A stretch of 64,000 nt of DNA. Source: Thermococcus barossii. GTDB lineage: Archaea; Methanobacteriota_B; Thermococci; Thermococcales; Thermococcaceae. The notes below the pieces were generated by a model that searched no databases, was not told where the DNA came from, and was given only the letters and a program-made list of their open reading frames with translations. The translations under genes were made by a program, and so were the position numbers. Positions 26,402 through 35,162 of this stretch are shown one piece after another. Each line of letters starts with the position of its first letter. Positions within the stretch are counted from its first letter, which is position 1. The stretch covers positions 1,495,013-1,559,012 of the forward strand of contig NZ_CP015101.1 in assembly GCF_002214465.1 (NCBI RefSeq), written 5' to 3'.

Positions 26402-26466
26402 CGGCCGATGATGGCAACAGGGTAGCTACCGAATCTTGATGTGGAAGCCGTTCCAGTCTGAGGCTA
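26402..26466 (+). ncRNA. Candidate box C/D guide sRNA
   Basis: A ~65-base RNA with C box AUGAUGG (26408-26414), D' CCGA (26429-26432), C' UUGAUGU (26436-26442) three bases later, and D box CUGA (26458-26461). GCC and GGC (26404-26406, 26462-26464) can pair to close the kink-turn. TTTATAA at 26374-26380 lies 25-30 bases upstream, so it would have its own promoter. Guide segments are about 26417-26428 and 26446-26457; I could not name their targets. D' and C' each deviate from consensus. Confidence 0.55.
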
Positions 26467-27300
26467 ATCACAGGGCACCAGCAGGACGGGGATTTTTGAA
26501 TCCCTCATGACCCTCTCCGCCGTGCTTCCAAGGAGAAGATCCTTCAGGAAGTTCCTGCCCTTCTTACCGATGACTATGAGCGTGGCGTTCTTTGCGAGGG
26601 CGGTTCCTATTATGGCCTGGCTTGCCGAGCCTACCAGCACTTCCACATCAAACCCGGCCTTTATCCCCTTCGCCGACTTTTCGAGGTTGAGCTTCGCGGC
26701 TTCGATGTTGCGCTCCAGCTCCTCCATCCCCCCGTAGTCAACGGAGTGCACCATGATGCCCCTCTCTATCAGTTCTTCGAACTTCCTCACGGTCTTGATT
26801 ATTTTTATCGAGCACTTCGAGAAGTCCAGTGAGACTAGCGGCCGCTTGAATATGGCCGAACAGTCCACAGAGGGCTCAAAGCCGTCGTCCTTCTTCTGAT
26901 ACTTGAGCAGAAGAACCGGCCGTCTGGTGGCCCTTGCGAGGTTGGAGGCGGTGCTGCCCATAAACATGGTTCTCCAGATGTTCTCACCAACGCTCGGAAT
27001 GACGACGAGGTCTATGTCAACCTCCTCCGCAACCTCCGCTATCTCTATCGAGGGGATGCCTATCCTGACTATCGCGTTCACCTTTACACCATCGGTTCTT
27101 AGCTCCTCGGCGAGCTTTTCAAGCTTCTCTCGGTAGATGTCCTCAAGCTCAAAGGCCTCGAACTCGGCGATGGTTATGTCAACGACGTGGATGAGGTGGA
27201 GCTCCCTGACACCCATGGATGTGAGTTTTGGTACGCATGTGCGCAGGGCATGCAGGGACACGTCCGAAAAGTCCGTCGGATAGAGAATCTTCTCAAACAT
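26464..27300 (-). CDS. Tandem-domain universal stress protein
   Basis: Two UspA domains in one chain (about residues 1-145 and 150-278). The second has the ATP-binding loop [21 protein letters not shown] pattern; the first has a weaker version ([19 protein letters not shown]). The start [12 protein letters not shown] is canonical. The ATG at 27300 follows GAGGTG; the open frame extends 28 codons upstream into the promoter shared with gcvT. Function is stress-related by family; no ligand is known. Confidence 0.88.
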   Translation of the reverse strand: MFEKILYPTDFSDVSLHALRTCVPKLTSMGVRELHLIHVVDITIAEFEAFELEDIYREKLEKLAEELRTDGVKVNAIVRIGIPSIEIAEVAEEVDIDLVVIPSVGENIWRTMFMGSTASNLARATRRPVLLLKYQKKDDGFEPSVDCSAIFKRPLVSLDFSKCSIKIIKTVRKFEELIERGIMVHSVDYGGMEELERNIEAAKLNLEKSAKGIKAGFDVEVLVGSASQAIIGTALAKNATLIVIGKKGRNFLKDLLLGSTAERVMRDSKIPVLLVPCD

Positions 27301-27402
27301 CCGCAACACCTCAGTATTAACTTGGACGTTGACGCTTATTATCGTTGCCCATGCATTGGAAAGGGTTATAACGCTCAGGTCCAAGTTTTAACGGTGATGG
27401 CT

Positions 27403-28599
27403 ATGGTCAAGAGGGTTCACATCTTCGACTGGCACAAAGAAAACGCGAAGAAAGTTGAAGAGTTCGCCGGCTGGGAGATGCCCATCTGGTACTCCAGCAT
27501 AAAGGAGGAGCACCTCGCCGTTAGGAACGGCGTTGGCATATTCGACGTCTCCCACATGGGAGAGTTCATCTTCCGCGGTAAGGACGCCCTTGAGTTCCTC
27601 CAGTACGTCACGACCAACGACATAAGCAAGCCTCCGGCAATAAGCGGAACCTACACGCTGGTTCTCAACGAGAGAGGAGCGGTGAAGGACGAAACGCTGG
27701 TCTTCAACCTCGGGAACGACACCTACATGATGGTCTGCGACAGCGACGCCTTCGAGAAGCTCGAAGCCTGGTTCAACGCAATAAAGCGCGGAATAGAGAA
27801 GTTTGGCGAGATAGACCTCGAGATCGAGAACAAGACCTACGACATGGCCATGTTCTCAATACAGGGGCCGAAGGCGAGAGACCTCGCCAAAGACCTCTTC
27901 GGCATCGACATAAACGAGCTCTGGTGGTTCCAGGCCAAGGAGGTCGAGCTCGACGGGATAAAAATGCTCCTCTCAAGGAGCGGCTACACCGGCGAGAATG
28001 GCTTTGAGGTCTACTTCGAGGACGCCAACCCCTACCACCCGGACGAGAGCAAGCGCGGAAAGCCGGAGAAAGCCCTTCACGTCTGGAAGACCATCCTTGA
28101 GGCGGGAGAGAAGTACGGGATAAAGCCCGCCGGACTTGGAGCGAGGGACACGCTCAGGCTTGAGGCAGGCTACACCCTCTACGGCAACGAGACGAAGGAA
28201 TTGCAACTCCTCAGCACCGATATAGACGAGGTTACCCCCCTTCAGGCCAACCTCGACTTCGCCATCTTCTGGGACAAGGAGTTCATAGGAAAAGATGCAC
28301 TCCTCAAGCAGAGGGAGAGGGGCCTTGGCAGGAAGCTGGTGCACTTCAAGATGGTCGAGAAGGGAATCCCGAGGGAGGGCTACAAAGTTCTCGCGAACGG
28401 CGAGCTCATCGGCGAAGTTACGAGCGGAACCAGTTCCCCGCTCCTCGGCATTGGAATAGGTATCGCCTTCGTTAAGACGGAGTACGCCCAGCCCGGCGTC
28501 GAGCTGGAGATAGAAATAAGGGGCAAGTCCAAGAAGGCCGTGACCGTTGCTCCCCCATTCTATGACCCCAAGAAGTACGGCGCCTTCAGGGAGGAGTGA
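27403..28599 (+). CDS. gcvT: Glycine cleavage system T protein (aminomethyltransferase)
   Basis: Transfers the methylene group from the H-protein lipoyl arm to tetrahydropterin or folate. GcvT landmarks are [42 protein letters not shown] and [18 protein letters not shown]. 398 residues from the ATG at 27403, which follows GGTGAT by 4 bases; the open frame continues upstream through the promoter. gcvH and gcvP are not in the window. It is divergent from the Usp gene. Confidence 0.94.
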   Translation: MVKRVHIFDWHKENAKKVEEFAGWEMPIWYSSIKEEHLAVRNGVGIFDVSHMGEFIFRGKDALEFLQYVTTNDISKPPAISGTYTLVLNERGAVKDETLVFNLGNDTYMMVCDSDAFEKLEAWFNAIKRGIEKFGEIDLEIENKTYDMAMFSIQGPKARDLAKDLFGIDINELWWFQAKEVELDGIKMLLSRSGYTGENGFEVYFEDANPYHPDESKRGKPEKALHVWKTILEAGEKYGIKPAGLGARDTLRLEAGYTLYGNETKELQLLSTDIDEVTPLQANLDFAIFWDKEFIGKDALLKQRERGLGRKLVHFKMVEKGIPREGYKVLANGELIGEVTSGTSSPLLGIGIGIAFVKTEYAQPGVELEIEIRGKSKKAVTVAPPFYDPKKYGAFREE

Positions 28600-28631
28600 T
28601 TTCCTCCCTCTTTTTATCCAAAACGTTTTTG

Positions 28632-28649
28632 GGTAACGGTACCGTTACC
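28632..28649. promoter_or_regulatory. Perfect 18-base palindrome upstream of the DMT transporter gene
   Basis: GGTAACGGTACCGTTACC is its own reverse complement, and a third GGTAACGG half-site follows at 28651-28658. It lies about 50 bases upstream of a TTTATAT box (28699-28705) for the transporter gene and 30 bases after gcvT. It is a candidate operator for a dimeric regulator; the half-site repeat argues against a simple terminator. Confidence 0.5.
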
Positions 28650-28728
28650 TGGTAACGGGAGCAGAATCAAATTTTGTTCGGAAGGCCAAAATCGCTGGAT
28701 TTATATTTCCCGAAGATGAGATGAGGTC

Positions 28729-29556
28729 ATGTCGAGAAAGCACGCCGTCGGTGCAGTTTTGCTCTGGTCAACGGTGGCTTCAGCTTTCAAACTCTCGCTC
28801 CGCTACATGAATCCACTTCAGCTTCTCCTCTACGCCTCGCTGACCTCGCTGATGGTCTTCGGGCTTCTCTATGCGAGGGACTTCAGCCCGAGGAGGGAGA
28901 ACCTCCGTTCGGCCTACCTGGGCCTTGTAAACCCTCTCCTCTACTACACCGTGCTCTTCTCTGCCTATGACAGGTTGCCGGCCCAGGAGGCACAGGCTTT
29001 AAACTACACCTGGCCGCTGATGCTCGTGCTCCTCTCAATCCCGCTCCTCGGAAAGAAACCGGGTGCCAGGACGATACTCGGCCTGGTGCTCGGTTTTATT
29101 GGGGCAATAGTGGTGGCAACAAAGGGAAACCTAACAGGACTAAATTTTACCGACCCGCTCGGCGTTGCCCTCGGCCTGGGGAGCGCGGTGGTCTGGGCGA
29201 GCTATTGGCTCCTCAACCTCCGCGATGAGAGACCGCTCGTTGAGAAGATGCTCTGGAACTTCCTCTTCGGGTTCATCTACGTTCTTGTGACCGCCGAGAT
29301 GACGGGAAACCTCGCCGTTCCACAGTTGAAAGGCCTCGCGGGAGCGGTTTACGTCGGCCTCTTTGAGATGGGAGTTACGTTCCTCCTCTGGTACAGGGCG
29401 GTAGAGGGGGACATAGCCTTTGCCTCGAATCTGGCATACCTCGTGCCCTTCCTGAGCCTGTTTTTTATCTCTATTATCGTCGGGGAGAGCATAGCCCCGG
29501 CAACGGTGGTCGGCCTGGCGATGATAGTGGGCGGCATCATCATCGGGAGGAGATAG
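28729..29556 (+). CDS. EamA/DMT-family transporter
   Basis: Integral membrane protein of 275 aa with ten hydrophobic helices arranged as two EamA repeats (WSTVASAFKLSLRYMNPLQL and GSAVVWASYWLLNL begin the halves). Such proteins export amino acids, nucleosides or other metabolites; the substrate cannot be read from the sequence. The ATG at 28729 follows GAGGT. It stands alone between a palindromic site and tRNA-Trp. Confidence 0.87.
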   Translation: MSRKHAVGAVLLWSTVASAFKLSLRYMNPLQLLLYASLTSLMVFGLLYARDFSPRRENLRSAYLGLVNPLLYYTVLFSAYDRLPAQEAQALNYTWPLMLVLLSIPLLGKKPGARTILGLVLGFIGAIVVATKGNLTGLNFTDPLGVALGLGSAVVWASYWLLNLRDERPLVEKMLWNFLFGFIYVLVTAEMTGNLAVPQLKGLAGAVYVGLFEMGVTFLLWYRAVEGDIAFASNLAYLVPFLSLFFISIIVGESIAPATVVGLAMIVGGIIIGRR

Positions 29557-29595
29557 CAAAACTTATAAACTCGGCTTGGGTAGGTTAAGCCGGAT

Positions 29596-29736
29596 GGGGG
29601 CGTGGTGTAGCCTGGTCCATCATCGCGGGCTCCAGAGGTATGAGGACTTGCGGGTTTGCTGATTTGGGGATGAGCCTTTGGAGCTCTGACCCGGAGAAAC
29701 CCGCGGACCGGGGTTCAAATCCCCGCGCCCCCACCA
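29596..29736 (+). tRNA. tRNA-Trp (CCA) with intron
   Basis: Acceptor GGGGGCG (29596-29602) pairs with CGCCCCC (29726-29732), discriminator A and encoded CCA at 29734-29736. The anticodon CCA is at 29632-29634. Anticodon stem GCGGG pairs with CCCGC (29700-29704) once the 63-base intron (29636-29698, after position 37) is removed. The T arm is CGGGG-TTCAAAT-CCCCG. A TATA-like CTTATAAAC lies about 30 bases upstream. Confidence 0.96.
29636..29698 (+). ncRNA. Box C/D guide RNA inside the tRNA-Trp intron
   Basis: C box AUGAGGA (29640-29646), D' CUGA (29659-29662), C' AUGAGC (29670-29675) and D CUGA (29686-29689). The D guide 29679-29684 pairs with positions 31-36 of the same pre-tRNA, and the fifth base upstream of D (29681) faces C34. 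The D' guide 29650-29657 pairs with 29697-29704, and its fifth base (29654) faces position 39. This is the known archaeal self-guiding intron for 2'-O-methylation of 34 and 39. Confidence 0.93.
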
Positions 29737-29995
29737 TCAGAAACTTTTGACAGGCAAAGTCATCAGAGTTAGTGGCTCTTTTTGGAATGCATTCAACACG
29801 TGTTTTGCTTTTTCTTCACGAGTCAAACCCTTAAGTGGGGTTTTGGGCAAGTAGCCACCATAATTTTGAAAGCACTTTCCAGGGGTACTCCTCCAAGAGC
29901 CCGAACTTTTCGCCAGCCTTTGTTAAAGGCTTAACTCGAAGTTTGATAAAAACTCTGCCCCGCAAAGTTTCCTCGCAAGCACCGGCGGAAGTTTT
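29737..29995 (-). pseudogene. Decayed gene fragment abutting tRNA-Trp, unknown
   Basis: On the minus strand two overlapping frames read like protein. The first runs leftward from about 29995 (segments RVFIKLRVKPLTKAGEKFG, LLEEYPWKVLSKLWWLLA) to a stop at 29831. The other runs on (GLTREEKAKHVLNAFQKEP, LTLMTLPVKSF) to a TGA at 29737-29739, the base after the tRNA CCA. One frameshift near 29835 would join them. There is no start codon and part overlaps the promoter of the next gene. I do not recognise the family. Confidence 0.4.
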
Positions 29996-30034
29996 ATTAA
30001 CTTTGACTTACAAAAAGTTTACGAGGTGATGGGC

Positions 30035-30271
30035 ATGGAAGAGCCCGTTAAGATCGGCCACGACAAATTCTATATTGGCGAAGGAGAAACCGCCAGAAGG
30101 GAACTCCGAGTGATTAAGGTCAGCGACGAGGTGATTCAGGTTCAGGAGGAAGTTCACGGCATTATAGCCCTCGTCGGTGCGAGCTCAAGCGTCAACATCA
30201 AGAAAGAGGAGCTCAAGAACCTCATAAAAGTCGCCAAGGAACAATTCGGCTGGACCGACATCTGCGAATGA
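30035..30271 (+). CDS. Conserved small protein, unknown
   Basis: 78-residue soluble protein, not recognised. It has several short strands (DKFYIGEGETARRELRVIKV) and a C-terminal helix pair ending in GWTDICE. The ATG at 30035 follows GAGGTGAT; the ATG at 30029 overlaps that site. A TTTTATTAA box lies near 29992. It stands just upstream of fbp but has its own promoter. Confidence 0.65.
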   Translation: MEEPVKIGHDKFYIGEGETARRELRVIKVSDEVIQVQEEVHGIIALVGASSSVNIKKEELKNLIKVAKEQFGWTDICE

Positions 30272-30309
30272 CCCCCTTTCCATTTCTGTGAAATTTGCCG
30301 CCCCTCTGG

Positions 30310-30326
30310 TATCATCGGCGGTGATA
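30310..30326 (+). promoter_or_regulatory. Thermococcales glycolytic motif upstream of fbp
   Basis: TATCAT-CGGCG-GTGATA matches the TATCAC-N5-GTGATA motif (TGM) bound by Tgr/TrmBL1, with one mismatch. It ends 7 bases before the fbp TATA box TTTATAA (30334-30340). A site upstream of the TATA box is the arrangement known for genes activated in gluconeogenesis. Confidence 0.75.
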
Positions 30327-30376
30327 TTAACGTTTTATAAGCATAAAAGTGCTTAAAAGCCATCGAGGTGATTGCC

Positions 30377-31504
30377 ATGGCAGTTGGAGAGAAGATAACG
30401 ATCAGCGTTATAAAGGCCGACATCGGCGGCTGGCCGGGCCATTCAAGGGTTCATCCCCAGCTCGTCGAGACCGCCGAGGAGGTTCTCGCCAAGGCCCGGG
30501 AGGAGGGCACCATAATAGACTTCTACGTCGCGACCTGCGGCGATGATCTTCAGCTCATCATGACCCACAAGAAAGGCGTCGACAGCTCCGAGATACATGG
30601 CCTCGCGTGGAGAACCTTTGAGGAGGCCACGAAGGTAGCGAAGGAGCTCGGTCTCTACGGAGCGGGCCAGGACCTGCTCAAGGACGCCTTCAGCGGTAAC
30701 GTTCGCGGGATGGGGCCGGGCGTTGCCGAGATGGAGATAACCCTCAGGAAGAGCGAGCCGATAGTTACCTTCCACATGGACAAGACTGAACCCGGAGCCT
30801 TTAACCTCCCGATATTCAGGATGTTCGCGGACCCATTCAACACCGCCGGGCTTGTCATAGACCCCAACATGCACATGGGCTTCCGCTTCGAGGTCTGGGA
30901 CATAAAGGAGCACACGAGGGTCATCCTCAGCACCCCAGAGGAACTCTACGACCTTCTTGCCCTCATCGGGGCCAAGAGCCGCTACGTCATCAAGCGTGTC
31001 TTCCCGAAGGAGGGCCACAAGATATCCAAGGACGAGCCAGTGGCAGTTGTCAGCACGGAGAAGCTTTATGAAATAGCGGGGGAGTACGTCGGAAAGGACG
31101 ATCCGGTTGCGATAGTCCGCGCCCAGAGCGGTCTTCCGGCCCTCGGCGAGGTTCTTGAGCCCTTCGCCTTCCCGCACCTCGTCAGCGGCTGGATGAGGGG
31201 TTCCCACAACGGTCCGGTCATGCCGGTTCCGATGCACCAGGCCAACCCGACGAGGTTCGACGGTCCGCCGCGCGTAGTCGCCCTCGGCTGGCAGATAAGC
31301 CCGGAAGGAAAGCTCGTCGGCCCGGTTGACCTCTTCGACGACCCGGCCTTCGACGGTGCCAGGCAGAAAGCCGTTGAGATTGCCGAATACATGCGCAGGC
31401 ACGGACCCTTCGAGCCCCACAGGCTCCCGATGGAGGACATGGAGTACACCACCCTTCCGGGAGTTCTGGAGAAGCTCAAGGACAGGTTCGAGCCCGTCGA
31501 GTGA
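30377..31504 (+). CDS. fbp: Fructose-1,6-bisphosphate aldolase/phosphatase
   Basis: Bifunctional gluconeogenic enzyme: condenses triose phosphates and hydrolyses the resulting FBP to fructose 6-phosphate. Family landmarks are ISVIKADIGGWPGHSRVHP (metal ligands), TCGDDLQLIMTH, FHMDKTEPGAFNLP and PVMPVPMHQANPTRFDGPPR. 375 residues from the ATG at 30377, which follows GAGGTGAT, equal to the T. kodakarensis enzyme. A TGM site directly upstream of its TATA box suggests activation in the absence of sugars. Confidence 0.96.
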   Translation: MAVGEKITISVIKADIGGWPGHSRVHPQLVETAEEVLAKAREEGTIIDFYVATCGDDLQLIMTHKKGVDSSEIHGLAWRTFEEATKVAKELGLYGAGQDLLKDAFSGNVRGMGPGVAEMEITLRKSEPIVTFHMDKTEPGAFNLPIFRMFADPFNTAGLVIDPNMHMGFRFEVWDIKEHTRVILSTPEELYDLLALIGAKSRYVIKRVFPKEGHKISKDEPVAVVSTEKLYEIAGEYVGKDDPVAIVRAQSGLPALGEVLEPFAFPHLVSGWMRGSHNGPVMPVPMHQANPTRFDGPPRVVALGWQISPEGKLVGPVDLFDDPAFDGARQKAVEIAEYMRRHGPFEPHRLPMEDMEYTTLPGVLEKLKDRFEPVE

Positions 31505-31582
31505 TTTCCTTTTCCTTATTCCCACAATCTCTTTTCTCCAGTAAAATCTTATAACCCGGAGCGCCATAGCCGTCAATATAAC

Positions 31583-31621
31583 CCTCCCGCTGGGAGGATG
31601 GAGATGCACACCGGTGGTTGA
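31583..31621 (+). promoter_or_regulatory. glpK leader: hairpin over a ribosome site plus a mini-ORF
   Basis: CCTCCC-GCT-GGGAGG (31583-31597) can form a hairpin that hides the GGGAGG ribosome site. Seven bases after that site an ATG at 31604 opens a five-codon frame, M-H-T-G-G-stop (31604-31621), ending one base before the glpK ATG. A TATA-like CTTATAAC at 31548-31555 would put the transcript start at about 31578, just before the hairpin. Confidence 0.35.
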
Positions 31622-31622
31622 A

Positions 31623-33110
31623 ATGGACGGGGATAAATTCATACTCTCCCTCGACGAGGGAACCACGAGTGCGAGGGCGATAGTCTTCGACAGGGAAAGC
31701 AACGTCGTGGGGATGGGCCAGTACGAGTTTCCGCAGCACTACCCAAGGCCAGGGTGGGTCGAGCACAACCCCGAAGAAATCTGGAACGCCCAGTTCAGGG
31801 CCATCAAGACGGCACTGGAGAGGGCTAAGGTAGAGCCGGGTCAGATAGCGGCGATAGGCGTCACCAACCAGCGCGAGACGACGATAGTCTGGGACAGGAG
31901 CGGCAAGCCACTCTACAACGCGATAGTCTGGCAGTGCAGGAGAACGGCCGAGATGGTGGAGGAGATAAAGAGGGAGCACGGGGACGTAATTAAGGAGAAG
32001 ACCGGCTTGGTTCCAGATGCGTACTTCTCGGCGAGCAAGCTCAAGTGGCTCCTCGACAACGTGCCAGGATTGAGGGAGAGAGCTGAGAGGGGCGAGGTTC
32101 TCTTCGGGACGGTGGATACATTCCTCATATACCGCCTGACCGGTGAGCACGTCACCGACTACTCCAACGCCTCCAGAACGATGCTCTTCAACATCAAGAA
32201 ACTCGACTGGGACGACGAGCTGCTCGAAATCTTTGATATCCCCGCGGAGGTTCTGCCGGAGGTCAGGGAGTCGAGCGAGGTCTATGGCTACACGAAGAGG
32301 GAGCTTTTGGGAGCCGAAATCCCGGTGAGCGGGGACGCGGGCGACCAGCAGGCGGCACTGTTCGGCCAGGCCGCTTTTGAAGCTGGGATGGTAAAGGCAA
32401 CCTACGGTACCGGAAACTTCATTTTAGCAAACACCGGCAAGACCGTCCGCTATTCGGACAACCTCCTCACCACAATAGCGTGGGGGCTCAAAGGAAAGGT
32501 CACCTATGCCCTTGAGGGGAGCGTCTTCATAACAGGAGCGGCAGTTCAGTGGCTCCGCGATGGAATAAGAATCATAGAGAGCGCCCCCGAGACGGAGGAG
32601 CTAGCGAGAAAACTTGAGAGCAACGAGGGCGTTTACTTCGTCCCGGCCTTCGTCGGCTTGGGAGCGCCTTACTGGGACCAGTTTGCCAGGGGTCTGATAA
32701 TCGGCATAACTCGCGGAACGGGAAGGGAGCACCTCGCGAGGGCAACGCTTGAAGCGATAGCCTACCTCACCCGCGACGTCATAGAAGAGATGGAGAGGCT
32801 CGTCGGCATAAAGGAGCTCCGCGTCGACGGAGGAGCGACGGCGAACGACTTCCTGATGGAGTTCCAGGCGGACATACTTGGAAAGCGCGTCATAAGGCCC
32901 GTCGTCAAAGAAACAACCGCCCTCGGAGCGGCTTACTTAGCAGGACTGGCCGTTGACTACTGGGATGGCATGGAGGAGATTAAGGACCTCTGGAGGGCCG
33001 AGAGAATCTTTGAGCCGAAGATGGACCGGGAGACGAGGGAGAGGCTCTACCGCGGCTGGAAGGAGGCTGTAAAGAGGGCACTGGGGTGGGCTAAGATCGC
33101 AGAAGCATGA
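31623..33110 (+). CDS. glpK: Glycerol kinase
   Basis: FGGY-family kinase that phosphorylates glycerol with ATP. The N-terminal phosphate motif [15 protein letters not shown], the glycerol-binding [11 protein letters not shown], and the C-terminal [20 protein letters not shown] are present. 495 residues from the ATG at 31623, which follows GGTGGT by 4 bases. Its product is used by the glycerol-3-phosphate dehydrogenase genes at 36.5-39.6 kb; an AT-rich island now separates them. Confidence 0.95.
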   Translation: MDGDKFILSLDEGTTSARAIVFDRESNVVGMGQYEFPQHYPRPGWVEHNPEEIWNAQFRAIKTALERAKVEPGQIAAIGVTNQRETTIVWDRSGKPLYNAIVWQCRRTAEMVEEIKREHGDVIKEKTGLVPDAYFSASKLKWLLDNVPGLRERAERGEVLFGTVDTFLIYRLTGEHVTDYSNASRTMLFNIKKLDWDDELLEIFDIPAEVLPEVRESSEVYGYTKRELLGAEIPVSGDAGDQQAALFGQAAFEAGMVKATYGTGNFILANTGKTVRYSDNLLTTIAWGLKGKVTYALEGSVFITGAAVQWLRDGIRIIESAPETEELARKLESNEGVYFVPAFVGLGAPYWDQFARGLIIGITRGTGREHLARATLEAIAYLTRDVIEEMERLVGIKELRVDGGATANDFLMEFQADILGKRVIRPVVKETTALGAAYLAGLAVDYWDGMEEIKDLWRAERIFEPKMDRETRERLYRGWKEAVKRALGWAKIAEA

Positions 33111-33130
33111 AATTAAAATAATGAAGAGAA

Positions 33131-35089
33131 TTATAATCTCGCTATCTCCTTGACAATCTTTTCCAAAGTTTTAAGGGACTCTCCAGAGGATTTTATCAGC
33201 TTGTCTTTAATGTCATCTGTAGGGTTATACCACAATTCGATAAATCTTTTCATTGGAGCATAATTCTTCAAGTCATCTTTTCCGAGAATAATATTGTCTT
33301 TTCTCAATTTACTAAATACTATATGCCAGTTCTTGGAACCTAAATCTCTTTTTATTACGTCTTCTAGATTTTTGTTCAAGACCGCAAAGTTCTTTTTTAT
33401 AATAGATGAGGCAATATTTCGTTTAGACTTATATCCCACAGCATTGAACAAATGCTTGTTTTGTTCATCATTGTCTCGGTCAAAATCCCAGATAATATAT
33501 GTGGGAATATTAAACCCCGTAAACAACAAGTATGAACTAAGAATATTACCCTTCCCCCCAACAGGTATTATTGAGATATTGTTTCCCTCAAGGTCTATGT
33601 CATTATATTCTGAGACAACTTCCAATGCTGCCTTATCGCTCCACCCCTCAACTAGAACAACTTTATCTGCAAAGAATCCCTCATTTATTACAGGGTTTAT
33701 GGTAGTGGTGAATTTTTTAAGTTGCCTTGATGGCGACTCTATGCCAAATTCCTCCAAGTCTTTCATGAATTGGTGTTGTGAATATAAATACACTTTAGTT
33801 TCTTTTGGTTTCTTTGATTTTCGCTTTCCTTCCTTCCGGAGCAATCTTAGGTTGTTAAAAGTATCTATGCTGACTAAAAATGGTGAATGGGTAGAGTACA
33901 TAACCTGTATGTTAAATCCCTCAAAGGTACTTCCAGCGAGAGACTTGAACAATTTGTGAAGGTGTTTCTGACGCTGGGGATGTTGATATAACTCCAACTC
34001 TTCAATAATTAAAAATAAAGTAGGATTTGATTTGATAGTTATTTCTTTCTTTTCTGTTTTAGTAATCTCATATTTTTTCTTAACAATATATTGCAACAGT
34101 GAGAACAAGAGAGCTCTTTGTGTGCCATGCCCAACTTTATCAACATGCACTTCGAATCCATCTTCATTAACTAATACCTCGGGCGTTGGCAACGGTAACT
34201 GAAATTCTTCAAGATTATTCCATTTGATATATGCCCTAGTATTTGGTGCAAATTTTTCCAGAATTTGTGTTACTTCATGGCCAAGTTCATAAAATAGTCC
34301 CATGTTTTCTTTTTTCCGTCCTTTCTTATTCATGCCCTCAAGTATTTTCTTATACCTTTTTTCAAGTCTATTGAACTGGGGGTTAGATCTTATGTGACTT
34401 TCTATTATCATTTGAGTAATCTCTGTAATTATACTCCCTCTTTTGTACTCAGCTTCTTCAGAGACGTCCTTAACAGCAGGAACAAATATCAATTTCATAA
34501 ACTTTCCAATTTTTCCCTTGCCAACTTCTCTATATCCAAAAAATTGGATGTCCTTTAGGACAGGCTTCTTTTTTTCTGGATGATTTGCCTCGTATTCTTT
34601 AAGTGTCTCGAGTATCTTTTTCTTAGTGGGATTCTCCCCAAGATCCGGTAGACCCGGAAATTCACTCCGTAATTTGTTGTACTTTTTTATTAAATCCTCT
34701 TTTTTTGAAGGTAACTCCGAGAATTGTGGGATACCCATGGTAATTCCATGGTAAGTTTGATTTGATTTAGAGGGGGGAAATTTCATTATTTTCACGACTT
34801 TCATGTATCTTTTGCCATTTTCTTCAATAACGTAGCCCCTGAATTCATTTATTTCTTGCTCATTAGTCAATTCAAACGTCACAGTAATTTTGATTGGTGA
34901 ATCAGTATTTCTTGCATAGAAATCTTCCTCTGAGTACTTAGCATTTGGATTAAAAAACAATTCTAGGGCTTTTAGTACTGAGGATTTCCCTGCCCCATTT
35001 CTCCCAATTAAGATTGTTAGGTCGTCAATAGGAATTGTTACATGTTTTAATGACCTGAAATTTTCAATTTCAATTCCAACTATCCGCAT
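33131..35089 (-). CDS. OLD-family ATP-dependent endonuclease (AAA ATPase + TOPRIM)
   Basis: 652-residue ATPase-nuclease of the overcoming-lysogenization-defect type, usually antiviral. Walker A GRNGAGKSS at 29-37, signature-like VGHGTQRALL at 319-328, Walker B TLFLIIEELE from 357 and the H-switch STHSP at 399-403 form the ABC-type ATPase. A TOPRIM domain follows: Glu481 in VEGWSD and DFDRD at 535-539. The ATG at 35089 follows GGGGATT. Codons are AT-rich, unlike neighbours, which points to transfer. No UvrD helicase (GajB) is beside it; the divergent gene is a different protein. Confidence 0.9.
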   Translation of the reverse strand: MRIVGIEIENFRSLKHVTIPIDDLTILIGRNGAGKSSVLKALELFFNPNAKYSEEDFYARNTDSPIKITVTFELTNEQEINEFRGYVIEENGKRYMKVVKIMKFPPSKSNQTYHGITMGIPQFSELPSKKEDLIKKYNKLRSEFPGLPDLGENPTKKKILETLKEYEANHPEKKKPVLKDIQFFGYREVGKGKIGKFMKLIFVPAVKDVSEEAEYKRGSIITEITQMIIESHIRSNPQFNRLEKRYKKILEGMNKKGRKKENMGLFYELGHEVTQILEKFAPNTRAYIKWNNLEEFQLPLPTPEVLVNEDGFEVHVDKVGHGTQRALLFSLLQYIVKKKYEITKTEKKEITIKSNPTLFLIIEELELYQHPQRQKHLHKLFKSLAGSTFEGFNIQVMYSTHSPFLVSIDTFNNLRLLRKEGKRKSKKPKETKVYLYSQHQFMKDLEEFGIESPSRQLKKFTTTINPVINEGFFADKVVLVEGWSDKAALEVVSEYNDIDLEGNNISIIPVGGKGNILSSYLLFTGFNIPTYIIWDFDRDNDEQNKHLFNAVGYKSKRNIASSIIKKNFAVLNKNLEDVIKRDLGSKNWHIVFSKLRKDNIILGKDDLKNYAPMKRFIELWYNPTDDIKDKLIKSSGESLKTLEKIVKEIARL

Positions 35090-35162
35090 TGTCAATCCCC
35101 AAGTTATTATACACAAAAAATATTTAAAGATTATTCTTGTACCAAGTCATTGGGTGACCCCA

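Noticed and set aside
30443-31702. 419-codon minus-strand frame opposite fbp
   Set aside because: Antisense shadow; low-complexity residue pattern and no ribosome site.
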